NCBI GenBank assembly: GCA_910586445.1
Contig: CAJUHV010000001.1
Location: 62,001-126,000 of the forward strand
Reading direction: 5' to 3'
Origin: an uncultured Eubacterium sp.
Lineage (GTDB): Bacteria; Bacillota; Clostridia; Lachnospirales; Lachnospiraceae
DNA length: 64,000 nucleotides
The notes beneath the pieces were generated by a model, which was not told the DNA's origin, searched no databases, and saw nothing but the letters and a program-made list of their open reading frames with translations. Positions within the stretch are counted from its first letter, which is position 1. Every line of letters starts with the position of its first letter. The translations under genes were made by a program, and so were the position numbers. Below are positions 50,020 through 59,290 of the stretch, piece by piece.

Positions 50020-52032
50020 ATGAATTTAAATACACACTATCAAGAATATACCAGGGATCTGGAACAAAAAGAAACGAAATTAAATCAAGCCAGATCTTTA
50101 TGCAGCCGGATTTCATTCTGGCGCGGCCTCTCATTTTTTACCGCAGCAGTACTTTTTTTCTGTGCATATGAAAATAATCTGATTCTATGTTATTTTTCTG
50201 CTGCCGCAGCTGTTTTTGCTTTTCTAATATTAATACGTTATCATAACCGGCTCAAACAGCAGATCAGCGATCTGACAAATTACTGTCTGGTGCTGAAAGA
50301 CTACTTAGCACGGTTTGACGACGAATGGAAGTCTTTTACATCAGACGGAAAGCATTATATAAATGATAATTCCCTGCCGGACAGCGGCATTTCAGAGGCA
50401 GATTTAGAAGCAGAGGATCTGGACCTTTTTGGAAAGCACTCTCTTTTTCAATATATCTGCACAGCAGGTACTATTTACGGACAGGATCAGCTGGCTGAAT
50501 GGCTGAGGGGCCCGGATAAGGCGCAAAAAGACATCGCTGAAATAAAAACAAGGCAGCAGGCCGTAGCCGAGCTGTCCTCTTCCAGGCCGGAGTTCACCAT
50601 GCAGTTTGAGACAGCTGCACGGAGCCTGCGAAGCCTTGGCTATGATGCTGCCCAAAAGATTATGCAGGATTTTTTTAAGGCCCTGTCATTAGATTTAGAT
50701 ACCCGTGACCAGAAGCAGTCACATGAACATGCACAGTCAAAATCAGGCAGGCAGGCCAGTACGATTAAGCCTGCTGAATATATCAGCATTATAGTTCCTG
50801 CCGTTACACTGCTGCTTTTAGCAGCTGCGATACTAAATATTTACCGGGAGGCCGCCGCGCCTTCAGCCATGCTCTTTATGACTATACAGCTGCTTGCGGC
50901 TCTGCTGACGTATCATCATCACAACAGCCTGCTCACTCCGGTATATAAAATGAACCGGACAATTGCTCCGTACCGCAGGCTGATGGAACTGATTGAACAG
51001 GCTTCATTTGACAGTCCTTATTTAAAAGCGCTCCAAAATGACCTGACCTATGGCAGTCCAGACACAGACCCTGCCGGTTTCCCCAAAAACACTTCTAATA
51101 AGAAATGCCAGAAAAATGATGCATACATTCATACTGCCTCAAATGCTTTTAAGGAATTGGAAAAACTCGCGGACTCCGTAGTCACCAGGCACAATTTATT
51201 TGCTCTGATACTATACAACAGCCTGTTTTTATACGATTTTTACTGTGTGCGGCGGTTTTTAGCATGGAAACAAAAATATAAACACCTGATACCAGTCTGG
51301 CTGACCGCTATCGGCAGGGTCGAAGCGCTGATCAGCCTGGGCGTTATCAGCCGTACCAAAAATACATGCACAATGCCGGATTTATCCAGCCAGACACGGC
51401 CCCAATTATCCGGCACCTTAATACAGCATCCGCTGATTCGTGAATCCGCGGCAGTCGGTAATGATTTTGACCTGCGATGCCGGACGTGCATTATTACCGG
51501 TTCCAATATGTCAGGAAAGACTACCTTTATGCGCAGCATCGGCTTGAACCTCGTACTGGCCTATGCCGGCGGTTATTGTACGGCTGAGAGTTTTCATGCT
51601 TCTTTTATGGAAATATATACTTCCATGCGTACACAGGATAATGTCAGCGAGGGCATATCTACCTTTTATGCAGAGCTGCTGCGCATAAAAAGAATGATTG
51701 ACGCAGGACGCCGACATGTGCCTATGATTTCGCTGATTGATGAGATTTACAAAGGCACCAATTCCAAAGACCGCATATATGCGGCTATGGCAACCGTAAA
51801 AACATTGTCACAGCCGACTGCGCTGACTATGATTACTACACACGACCTGGAATTGTGCGATCTGGAATATGATGAACAGATTGAGGCTGAAAATTACCAT
51901 TTTACAGAATATTACGAACAAAATGAAATACATTTTGACTACAAGATAAGAAAAGGAAGATCTACGACGACAAACGCCCGGTATCTGCTGCGTATGGCAG
52001 GAATACTGGATGAAGCGGCAGACCTGTTCTAG
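50020..52032 (+). CDS. Membrane-associated MutS-family ATPase
   Basis: A 670-residue protein from the ATG at 50,020 (AAAGGAGG upstream). Two hydrophobic segments lie near residues 35-80 and two more near 250-300, so it is probably membrane-bound, unlike canonical MutS. The C-terminal ATPase has Walker A ITGSNMSGKTTFMR, DNVSEGISTFYAE, Walker B LIDEIYKGTNSKDR and THDLELC. The mismatch-binding domain is absent, so a role other than normal mismatch repair is likely; similar proteins are common in Clostridia and uncharacterised. Its TAG stop is part of the inserted miniature element. Confidence 0.88.
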   Translation: MNLNTHYQEYTRDLEQKETKLNQARSLCSRISFWRGLSFFTAAVLFFCAYENNLILCYFSAAAAVFAFLILIRYHNRLKQQISDLTNYCLVLKDYLARFDDEWKSFTSDGKHYINDNSLPDSGISEADLEAEDLDLFGKHSLFQYICTAGTIYGQDQLAEWLRGPDKAQKDIAEIKTRQQAVAELSSSRPEFTMQFETAARSLRSLGYDAAQKIMQDFFKALSLDLDTRDQKQSHEHAQSKSGRQASTIKPAEYISIIVPAVTLLLLAAAILNIYREAAAPSAMLFMTIQLLAALLTYHHHNSLLTPVYKMNRTIAPYRRLMELIEQASFDSPYLKALQNDLTYGSPDTDPAGFPKNTSNKKCQKNDAYIHTASNAFKELEKLADSVVTRHNLFALILYNSLFLYDFYCVRRFLAWKQKYKHLIPVWLTAIGRVEALISLGVISRTKNTCTMPDLSSQTRPQLSGTLIQHPLIRESAAVGNDFDLRCRTCIITGSNMSGKTTFMRSIGLNLVLAYAGGYCTAESFHASFMEIYTSMRTQDNVSEGISTFYAELLRIKRMIDAGRRHVPMISLIDEIYKGTNSKDRIYAAMATVKTLSQPTALTMITTHDLELCDLEYDEQIEAENYHFTEYYEQNEIHFDYKIRKGRSTTTNARYLLRMAGILDEAADLF

Positions 52033-52097
52033 AGCGTGTTTGAAAAATGCTTTCTGTGAAGCACATCTCACGGAAAGCATTTTTCAAACACGCTCTA
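52030..52097. mobile_element. 68-bp miniature element at the end of the MutS-like gene
   Basis: TAGAGCGTGTTTGAAAAATG and CATTTTTCAAACACGCTCTA form perfect ends; the centre is GCACATCTCACGGAAAG-like. The first three bases TAG serve as the stop codon of the MutS-like gene, so the insertion set the present C-terminus. Confidence 0.9.
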
Positions 52098-52120
52098 GAA
52101 ATAATAAAAAACTTCAAAAC

Positions 52121-52174
52121 AAAAAGCAGAGAAACTGCAGAATCTATTATGATTTCACAGTTCTCTGCTTTTTT
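52121..52174. terminator. Bidirectional terminator between the MutS-like gene and oppA
   Basis: AAAAAGCAGAGAA and TTCTCTGCTTTTTT pair around CTGCAGAATC...CACAG; T-tracts occur on both strands. Confidence 0.85.
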
Positions 52175-52302
52175 CATAACATAGAACGCCCGCGCTGTGT
52201 GCTTTATGCTTATACGGTTTCTATACCTTCTATGTTTTTTTGCTTTGCTTACTGCTGTCTTACTTTATGCTTTACAGTTATGAACAGTTCCTGTATACAA
52301 AA

Positions 52303-54003
52303 TTATTCTGCAATGTCTGCATACATGAAATGCCAGTATCCGAATACAGAATGCCAAGAACCTGTCACCTTGCTGCTCTGCAGCCAGAAGTCATTGTAAT
52401 AAGCAATCGGGATACATCCCATGTCTTCCATCAGGATGTCTTCTGCTTTATGAAGAGCTGCCGAACGTTTCTCTGGATCAATTGTCTTACGTGCTTCTTT
52501 CATTGCTGCATCATAATCTGCATTGTTGTATTTTCCATCATTGTTACCATTGGATGAGAATAATACATCTAACATATTAGACGGATCACTGTAATCTCCT
52601 ACCCAGCCATTACGGGAAGAATCGAAATCACCATTACGACGGAGCGGTGTAAAGCTTGCCCACTCAACGATCTCTACCTGAATATCCATGCCGATTCCTG
52701 CCCATGCCTGCTGCAGGTATTCTGCTACTACTTTATGATAAGCAGTATCATTTGTAGAATATTTCAAGGATGGAAGTCCTTCCCCGTTTGGATATCCTGC
52801 ATCTGCCAGAAGTTGTTTTGCTTCTTCCAGATTAGCTTCATAATCGGAATTATCCATATAAGGCTGACCGCCGTTTGCATTTTCCATAAACTCACTGCCG
52901 TCTGTATCAAGCCAGCCTGGCCCAATGAAATTGCCGGCCGCAGAGTATGTGCCCTGCATTAATGTACCTGCTACATATTCACGGTCAATAGCCAGACTCA
53001 TTGCCTTACGTACCTTTGGATCGTTAAACGGTTCACGGTTCAGATTAAGGCTCAGGTAGTATGTGCCGATAATCGGCTCTACATAAAAGTCGTCGTTTTC
53101 ACGCAGAGACGGGATTTCCTCTGTAGGAACATCTTTGATCATTAAAATTTCACCCGTCTTGTATGCACTATATGCTGCATTTGCATCTTCGATTAAGTTA
53201 AAACGGATACCATCCAGCTTTACTGCATCTTTATTCCAGTAATTTTCGTTCTTTCTCATTAAAAGATAAGAGCTAGGAACCCACTCAGCAATATAGAACG
53301 GCCCGTTTGAAATATAAGTCTCTGGCGCTGTAGCCCATTTATCACCGTTTGCTTCGACTGTAGCCTGCTGAACAGGGCTCAATGTAGCGAAAGCAGCCAG
53401 CTTGTCAAAGAATGTACATGGAGCGCTGAGCTTTACAACCAATGTCTTATCATCTGTTGCTTCTACCTGCAGTGCATCCAGATCACCTGCTACTGCTTCA
53501 TCAAAGCCTTCTACCATGCTGAGCACAGTGTCTACATAAGGTGAAGCCACATTTGGATCACATACACGTTTCCAGCTATATACAAAATCATTTGCTGTCA
53601 GGTCAGAACCGTCAGACCATTTCAAGCCGTCCCTTAACTGGAAAGTCCATGTCAGTCCGTCGTCACTTGATTCCCATTTCTCTGCCTGTCCCTCGGCAAC
53701 CTGTCCTTCCTGATCAATTGTCAGCAGGCATTCAAACGCATGAAGCAGCATATTGCCGCCGTCAACCGTACTGTTTAAAGCCGGATCTATTGTCTCTGGA
53801 TTTGGCCCGATCTGAACGGATAAAATCTTTTCTCCTGAATCAGCAGATGAATCTTTACCTGCATCATCAGAGCCTTTGTCTTCTGAACCTTGATCTGTGG
53901 AATTTTTATCCCCCCCGTCTGAGGCATCTGGGCTGCTGCCGCATGCTGCCAGACCAAAAGCCATAGTAACTGCCATTAACAAGGCGATTACTTTCTTTTT
54001 CAT
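52303..54003 (-). CDS. oppA: Oligopeptide ABC transporter substrate-binding lipoprotein
   Basis: A 566-residue SBP family 5 lipoprotein; lipobox LAACGSS, then a Gly/Ser/Asp linker and the binding fold (PETIDPALNSTVDGGN, WKRVCDPNVASPYVDTVL, LNREPFNDPKVRKAMSLAID, DAGYPNGEGLPSL). It captures peptides outside the membrane for the OppBCDF importer encoded upstream. It is last in the operon, 72 bp after oppF; AAAGGAGG precedes the ATG. Confidence 0.95.
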   Translation of the reverse strand: MKKKVIALLMAVTMAFGLAACGSSPDASDGGDKNSTDQGSEDKGSDDAGKDSSADSGEKILSVQIGPNPETIDPALNSTVDGGNMLLHAFECLLTIDQEGQVAEGQAEKWESSDDGLTWTFQLRDGLKWSDGSDLTANDFVYSWKRVCDPNVASPYVDTVLSMVEGFDEAVAGDLDALQVEATDDKTLVVKLSAPCTFFDKLAAFATLSPVQQATVEANGDKWATAPETYISNGPFYIAEWVPSSYLLMRKNENYWNKDAVKLDGIRFNLIEDANAAYSAYKTGEILMIKDVPTEEIPSLRENDDFYVEPIIGTYYLSLNLNREPFNDPKVRKAMSLAIDREYVAGTLMQGTYSAAGNFIGPGWLDTDGSEFMENANGGQPYMDNSDYEANLEEAKQLLADAGYPNGEGLPSLKYSTNDTAYHKVVAEYLQQAWAGIGMDIQVEIVEWASFTPLRRNGDFDSSRNGWVGDYSDPSNMLDVLFSSNGNNDGKYNNADYDAAMKEARKTIDPEKRSAALHKAEDILMEDMGCIPIAYYNDFWLQSSKVTGSWHSVFGYWHFMYADIAE

Positions 54004-54075
54004 ATTTTTTCCTCCTTTAAAAAATTTATAAAAACATGAACGTGTTTGCAGCGTCCATTATCTTGTTTACCACAT

Positions 54076-55074
54076 TTAACCCAACTTGTCAATATGATGA
54101 CATGCAGAAAAATGTCCTTTTTCCACTTCGTGCCACTTTGGTGCCTGCTCAGCACATTTTTTCGTGGCATACGGACACCTGGTGCGGAAACGGCATCCTG
54201 ACGGCGGATTTAACGGGCTGGGCACATCGCCCTCCAACACAATACGCTTGCTTGCCTTTGCTATATCCGGGTCTGCAATCGGTATGGCGGAAATCAGGCT
54301 CTTTGTATACGGGTGCAGCGGGCGCGTAATCAGCTCATAGCTGTCCGCCAGCTCTACCATTCTGCCCAGATACATAACACCGATCCGGTTTGAGATATGC
54401 TTTACCGCAGACAGATCGTGTGCAATGAACAAATAGGTCAGCCCCATTTCTTCCTGCAGGTCTTCAAACATATTGATTACCTGTGCCTGTATCGATACGT
54501 CAAGAGCGGAAATCGGCTCATCACAGACGATAAATTCCGGCCTTACCGCAAGCGCCCTTGCAATGCCGACACGCTGTCTCTGCCCGCCGGAAAATTCATG
54601 CGGATATCGATTGGCATGTTCCGAATTTAAGCCGACACGCCTTAACATTTCAATAATAATCTCGTAGCGCTCTTTGCTGTTTGCCGCCATCTTGTGGACA
54701 TCGATGGCTTCACCTACAATATCACCTACCGTCATACGCGGGTCTAGGCTCGCATACGGATCTTGAAATACGATCTGCATTCTTTTACGGTATGGCAGCA
54801 TATCTACAAAGGTCTTTTTATCTACATCAAATATAACGTTATTATCATATACAAACCTGCCTCCGGTAGGCTCATACAGGCGCAGCAGTGTACGTCCGGT
54901 CGTGGTCTTTCCACAGCCTGACTCACCGACCAGCCCTAATGTCTCACCTCTTTGTATCGTAAAGGATACATCATCGACTGCCTGTATATATTTTTTATTT
55001 TTACCATAGCCGCCTGCGGGAAAATACTGCTGTAAATGTTCTACCTGTATGAAATTACTCTGCTTCTCACTCAT
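54076..55074 (-). CDS. oppF: Oligopeptide importer ATPase
   Basis: A 332-residue ABC ATPase: Walker A GESGCGKTTTGRTLL, signature FSGGQRQRVGIARAL, Walker B FIVCDEPISALDVS, and the C-terminal OPN domain with the PSPLNPPSGCRFRTRCPYA cysteine segment. It overlaps oppD by eight bases. Powers peptide uptake with OppD. Confidence 0.96.
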   Translation of the reverse strand: MSEKQSNFIQVEHLQQYFPAGGYGKNKKYIQAVDDVSFTIQRGETLGLVGESGCGKTTTGRTLLRLYEPTGGRFVYDNNVIFDVDKKTFVDMLPYRKRMQIVFQDPYASLDPRMTVGDIVGEAIDVHKMAANSKERYEIIIEMLRRVGLNSEHANRYPHEFSGGQRQRVGIARALAVRPEFIVCDEPISALDVSIQAQVINMFEDLQEEMGLTYLFIAHDLSAVKHISNRIGVMYLGRMVELADSYELITRPLHPYTKSLISAIPIADPDIAKASKRIVLEGDVPSPLNPPSGCRFRTRCPYATKKCAEQAPKWHEVEKGHFSACHHIDKLG

Positions 55075-56068
55075 CTGCAGCTCCTTTCTCCATTTCCTCC
55101 TTCTGGTTCATCCAGCACTGGGTATAATGGACTTCGCCAAAATTGGAAACCGGCGGCATCTCCCTAAGACAGATCTTCATGCATTCGTCACATCTTGGCG
55201 CAAACGGACAGCCCTTTGGCGGATTTAAAAGATCAACCGGCGTACCTTCGATCGGAATCAGCCTCTCATGCTCTTTTGCGTCCAGCCTCGGGATAGAACG
55301 GATCAGTCCCTTTGTGTACTGGTGCTTTGGATGATAAAAAATGTCATCTGCAGTACCATATTCAATCACCCTGCCTGCATACATTACCGCAATACGCTCA
55401 CACATGCTTGCAACAACTCCCAGGTCATGGGTTATCATAATAATCGCCATGCCGAGCTTTGTCTTTAATTCCATCATTAATTCCAGAATCTGCGCCTGTA
55501 TCGTCACATCCAGTGCCGTAGTCGGCTCGTCCGCAATCAAAAGCTTCGGCTCACATGCCAGTGCAATTGCGATCATGACACGCTGGCGCATACCGCCTGA
55601 CAACTCATGCGGGTACTGCTTTAAACGCTTATACGGCTCATTAATGCCTACCAGCTCTAACAGCTCTTTGGCACGTTCCCTTGCCTGCGCTTTATTTTTA
55701 TCGGTATGGAGAAGAATGGACTCCATAATCTGATTGCCTATTGTATAAACAGGATTTAAGCTCGTCATTGGATCTTGGAAAATAATTGAGATCTCATTTC
55801 CGCGGATCTTGCGCATTTCCTTTTCAGACATCTGCTCAATATGATGACCGTTAAACTCCAGGCTGCCTCCGACCAGTTTTCCCGGATAGGCTGTCAGCCC
55901 CATCAGGCTGTATGCCGTTACCGACTTGCCGGAGCCGCTTTCCCCTACGATGCCTAATACTTCCCCTTCTTTTAGATGAATCGATACATTATTCAATGCC
56001 TTTACTTCCCCTGCCGGAGTAAAAAAGGAAAGCCGCTCATCTTTTATATCAACAAGATAATTTGACAT
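55067..56068 (-). CDS. oppD: Oligopeptide importer ATPase
   Basis: A 333-residue ABC ATPase; the ATG at 56,068 follows GAGGAAT. Walker A GESGSGKSVTAYSLMG, signature LSGGMRQRVMIAIAL, Walker B LLIADEPTTALDVT, and the C-terminal peptide-transporter domain VDLLNPPKGCPFAPRC. Partner of OppF. A 188-bp gap separates it from oppC, holding nothing clear. Confidence 0.96.
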   Translation of the reverse strand: MSNYLVDIKDERLSFFTPAGEVKALNNVSIHLKEGEVLGIVGESGSGKSVTAYSLMGLTAYPGKLVGGSLEFNGHHIEQMSEKEMRKIRGNEISIIFQDPMTSLNPVYTIGNQIMESILLHTDKNKAQARERAKELLELVGINEPYKRLKQYPHELSGGMRQRVMIAIALACEPKLLIADEPTTALDVTIQAQILELMMELKTKLGMAIIMITHDLGVVASMCERIAVMYAGRVIEYGTADDIFYHPKHQYTKGLIRSIPRLDAKEHERLIPIEGTPVDLLNPPKGCPFAPRCDECMKICLREMPPVSNFGEVHYTQCWMNQKEEMEKGAADE

Positions 56069-56256
56069 ATATTCCTCATTTCCGCACAGCACGTATACAA
56101 ACCCCTATACGCCTCTTACTGTACTGTTTTCCAAATATTTACTAGCATGCTGCTTTTTGCAATATGCTGCATATTCATGCGATTTAACTGCGCCTCCCAT
56201 AAACAGCCGCATAAGCTGCCAGACAGCATGATCTTCACTCCAAAATTACAGCTGTT

Positions 56257-57303
56257 TTAATTTTTCAGTTTTGGATCAAATGCATCCCGCAGTCCGTCTC
56301 CCAGCAGGTTAAAGCTGAGGATAATTAAGCTGATCAAAACAGCAGGTATAAACAGCAGGTATGGATATGTATTCATACCGTTGATCGCATCGCTCGCCAG
56401 ACTTCCAAGCGACGGCAGCGGAACGGCGACACCCATTCCTAAAAAGCTCAAAAAGCTCTCTGTAAATATGGAAGAAGGGATCTGCAGCGTAGTTGTAACA
56501 ATCAGCGTACCTATACAGTTTGTCAGCAGATGCTTTTTAATAATTTTGCCATTGCCGACGCCGAGCGCCCTTGCTGCCGTCACATATTCACTTTCTTTTA
56601 ACATCAGCACCTGGCTTCTGACCATTCTCGCCATGCCGACCCAGTACAAAAGTGCAAATACAATAAAAATACTGATCAGGTTTTTGCCGACAACGCCGAC
56701 CCAGGCAAATCCTGGAACATCTTTCAGGCCCTCTAACGGTGCATTCAGTGCAAATGCCAAAAGAACGATCAGCAGGATATCAGGTACCGTATATATAACA
56801 TCTACGATACGCATCATGACCAGATCCACCCAGCCGCCGAAAAATGCTGCGATCGAACCGTATGCTGATCCTATGATCAAAATAATGCCGGTTGCAATCA
56901 ATCCTACCAGGAGGGAGATACGGCTCCCCATCATAACACGGATGGCATAATCACGGCCCATTTTATCCGTGCCGAATATATGCGGAAATACCTTTTCCCC
57001 GGCATCGATGCGCGCCTGCTCATCTGCCGAATATTCCATCGGTGCCAGATTATTTGCGCCTTTCATCTGATCTTTGTAAGAATACGGATAAAAAGCAGGA
57101 ACGATAAAGGAAAAAATCATAACAAGTATAATGACTACAATGCTTACCATAGCTACTTTATTTTTCACAAGACGGCGCACTCCGTCTTTCCAAAAGCTCA
57201 CGCTCTCTCTCATAATAACCTGACTCTGCTTTTCCTCCTCTGTAGCAGGCAGAAAATCGTCAGGATTAAGCTTTAACTGAAAACTTAATGGATTTTGTTT
57301 CAT
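56257..57303 (-). CDS. oppC: Oligopeptide importer permease
   Basis: A 348-residue membrane protein with one N-terminal helix (MVSIVVIILVMIFSFIVPAF) and five more. GTDKMGRDYAIRVMMGSRISLLVG and the EAA loop EYVTAARALGVGNGKIIKKHLL are OppC/DppC signatures. Start at the ATG next to a GTG, with AGGAGAAAG upstream. Confidence 0.95.
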   Translation of the reverse strand: MKQNPLSFQLKLNPDDFLPATEEEKQSQVIMRESVSFWKDGVRRLVKNKVAMVSIVVIILVMIFSFIVPAFYPYSYKDQMKGANNLAPMEYSADEQARIDAGEKVFPHIFGTDKMGRDYAIRVMMGSRISLLVGLIATGIILIIGSAYGSIAAFFGGWVDLVMMRIVDVIYTVPDILLIVLLAFALNAPLEGLKDVPGFAWVGVVGKNLISIFIVFALLYWVGMARMVRSQVLMLKESEYVTAARALGVGNGKIIKKHLLTNCIGTLIVTTTLQIPSSIFTESFLSFLGMGVAVPLPSLGSLASDAINGMNTYPYLLFIPAVLISLIILSFNLLGDGLRDAFDPKLKN

Positions 57304-57316
57304 CACTGCTTTCTCC

Positions 57317-58234
57317 TTACTTTAATTTAATTCTTGGATCTACGATCTTGTATACGATATCTACCACTACATTCATGACAATAATCAGTGTCGCAAGGAA
57401 AATCGTAGTCCCCATAATCAGCGTATAATCACGGCCGTTGATCGCACGGATAAATTCGCCGCCGAGGCCTGGAATTGTAAAGATTTTTTCAACTACAAAG
57501 CTGCCTGTCACCGTATAGGCGAGCATCGGGCCTACATAAGTGATTACCGGAAGTATTGCATTACGCAGTGCATGTTTAAAAAGTATCAGAAAACCGGACA
57601 CGCCCTTTGCTCTGGCAGTTCGCATATAATCCTGTCCGAGAACATCCAGCATGGAGGAACGCATCAGCCTCATAATATATGCCGTCGGATAAAATGACAG
57701 TGCCATAACCGGCATCACATAATGCTGCCATGTCGTCAGCCCCATCGTAGGCAGTATCTGCAGATTGACACCAAATACATACAACAGCAGCGTACAGATT
57801 ACAAAACTAGGAACTGCTATTCCACATGTAGCAATCACGCTGATTAAGCTGTCTAAAAATTTACCTCTTTTTAATGCTGCAATACAGCCCAGAGGTATTC
57901 CAAGCAAAAGAGAAACTAATACAGAAACACCGCCAAGTCTGGCTGATACTGGAAATCTCGATAAAATAAGATCTGTAACGGTCCACCCGCGCTGCTTTAA
58001 GCTGTCGCCAAAATCAGCCCGCAGGGCATCGCCCATATATGTTAGATACTGTTGAAATAATGGCTTGTCCAAACCAAACTTTGCCTCTAAGGCAGCCGTC
58101 GCCTGAGGACTGATCGCCTTCTCCGAAAGAAACGGTCCGCCGGGAACTAAATTCATTAGAAAAAATGTAATCGTTGCAACTGCCCATATCGTTACAACTG
58201 CAAGCCCAATACGTTTTGCTATGTACTTTAACAT
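57317..58234 (-). CDS. oppB: Oligopeptide importer permease, first gene of the opp operon
   Basis: A 305-residue membrane protein with six helices. LVPGGPF and DSLISVIATCGIAVPSFVICTLLL, then the EAA loop DYMRTARAKGVSGFLILFKH, are typical of OppB/DppB permeases. It forms the translocation path with OppC. The start follows AAGGAGTTG and a very good promoter lies 58-86 bases upstream. Confidence 0.96.
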   Translation of the reverse strand: MLKYIAKRIGLAVVTIWAVATITFFLMNLVPGGPFLSEKAISPQATAALEAKFGLDKPLFQQYLTYMGDALRADFGDSLKQRGWTVTDLILSRFPVSARLGGVSVLVSLLLGIPLGCIAALKRGKFLDSLISVIATCGIAVPSFVICTLLLYVFGVNLQILPTMGLTTWQHYVMPVMALSFYPTAYIMRLMRSSMLDVLGQDYMRTARAKGVSGFLILFKHALRNAILPVITYVGPMLAYTVTGSFVVEKIFTIPGLGGEFIRAINGRDYTLIMGTTIFLATLIIVMNVVVDIVYKIVDPRIKLK

Positions 58235-58291
58235 ACCTACAACTCCTTATCCTAATTTAAAAAAGGAATCTGCTATTCCCCATTGCTCAGT

Positions 58292-58320
58292 ATAATATCA
58301 AACAATTTGAAGTTTGTCAA
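58292..58320 (-). promoter_or_regulatory. Promoter of the opp operon
   Basis: Minus strand TTGACA and TATTAT with exactly 17 bases between them, about 58 bases before the oppB ATG. Confidence 0.85.
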
Positions 58321-58530
58321 TACTGCTCAGCGGTGAAGTGCTGCTGAAAAAAAGTGGAACTGCTGCCTTTTGCAGGCTGAGGACACGCTCTAGTGCCATG
58401 CTGGGACAGGGTGGAAATTGACAGAAGCGCAGTGAGAGATTATACTGATACTGCTGCCGGCATTCTGAATCCATGTATGCACAGCAAATTATTTTTATAA
58501 TTATTTGTGTCTGAAAATCAACAAAAAAAC

Positions 58531-58602
58531 TCAGATATTTAGGATATTAACAATAAGAATTTAGATATTTAGGTAACTGGCAAAAAAATTTAGATATTAG
58601 GA
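58531..58602 (+). repeat. Three direct repeats of TTTAGATATTTAGG before a response regulator
   Basis: Copies begin at 58,531 (CTCAGATATTTAGG), 58,561 and 58,590, spaced 30 and 29 bp. The last overlaps the ribosome site of the regulator gene. About three helical turns between copies suggests possible binding sites or variable tandem units. The rest of the 369-bp gap holds the opp promoter and a 9-bp fragment of the miniature element at 58,384. Confidence 0.65.
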
Positions 58603-58612
58603 AATGAGCAGA

Positions 58613-59290
58613 ATGAAAAAAATACTATTAATCGAAGATGACAAGGATTTAAATATCGGACTGACCTACGATCTGGAGATGGAATGCTACAAAGTCTATT
58701 CCGCCTATACATTAGCAGAAGGAATGCAGCTTTTAAGCGAATCTGCCGCCGACCTGATCCTTCTGGACGGGAATCTGCCGGACGGGGATGGATTTGAATT
58801 CTGCCAGCATGTAAAGTCTAAAATGGATATTCCTATTATATTTCTGACAGCGAGGGATATGGATACGGACGAAATGAAAGGCTTTGACTGTGGTGCGGAC
58901 GATTATATTACAAAGCCTTTTAAAATGCCGATCCTTCACCGCAGAATCCAGGCGGCGCTTCGTAAAAACGGCGCAAAAGACGAAAGACATTTATATGACG
59001 ACGGCTATTTAAAAATCGACTTTGACAGGCTGACTGCCACACTTGCAGGAAACCCGCTCTTGATGACCCCTACGGAATATAAAATCGTGCGTCTTTTGAC
59101 GGCAGACCCGGACAAAGTCATGACAAAGCGTCTGCTGCTTGAGAAAATATGGGACAACAGCGGTAACTTTGTAGATGAACACGCTGTAGCGGTCAATATC
59201 AACCGGCTGCGCAAAAAAATCGAATCCGACGGACATGAATACATCAAAACACTTTACGGGATGGGGTATCAATGGAAAAAATATTACTGA
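58613..59290 (+). CDS. OmpR-family response regulator of a BceRS-type system
   Basis: A 225-residue regulator; the ATG at 58,613 (AGGAAATGAG upstream) is preferred to one three codons earlier. Receiver: LIEDDKD, phospho-acceptor in LILLDGNLPDGDG, DDYITKPFK. Winged helix: LTADPDKVMTKRLLLEKIW and the end YGMGYQWKKY. It overlaps its kinase by 19 bases and the ABC transporter follows, the typical order of peptide-antibiotic sensing systems. Confidence 0.92.
   Translation: MKKILLIEDDKDLNIGLTYDLEMECYKVYSAYTLAEGMQLLSESAADLILLDGNLPDGDGFEFCQHVKSKMDIPIIFLTARDMDTDEMKGFDCGADDYITKPFKMPILHRRIQAALRKNGAKDERHLYDDGYLKIDFDRLTATLAGNPLLMTPTEYKIVRLLTADPDKVMTKRLLLEKIWDNSGNFVDEHAVAVNINRLRKKIESDGHEYIKTLYGMGYQWKKYY

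Noticed and set aside
58384..58392. Further miniature element copy near the opp promoter
   Set aside because: Only nine bases (CACGCTCTA) of one end match, too short to call on their own.
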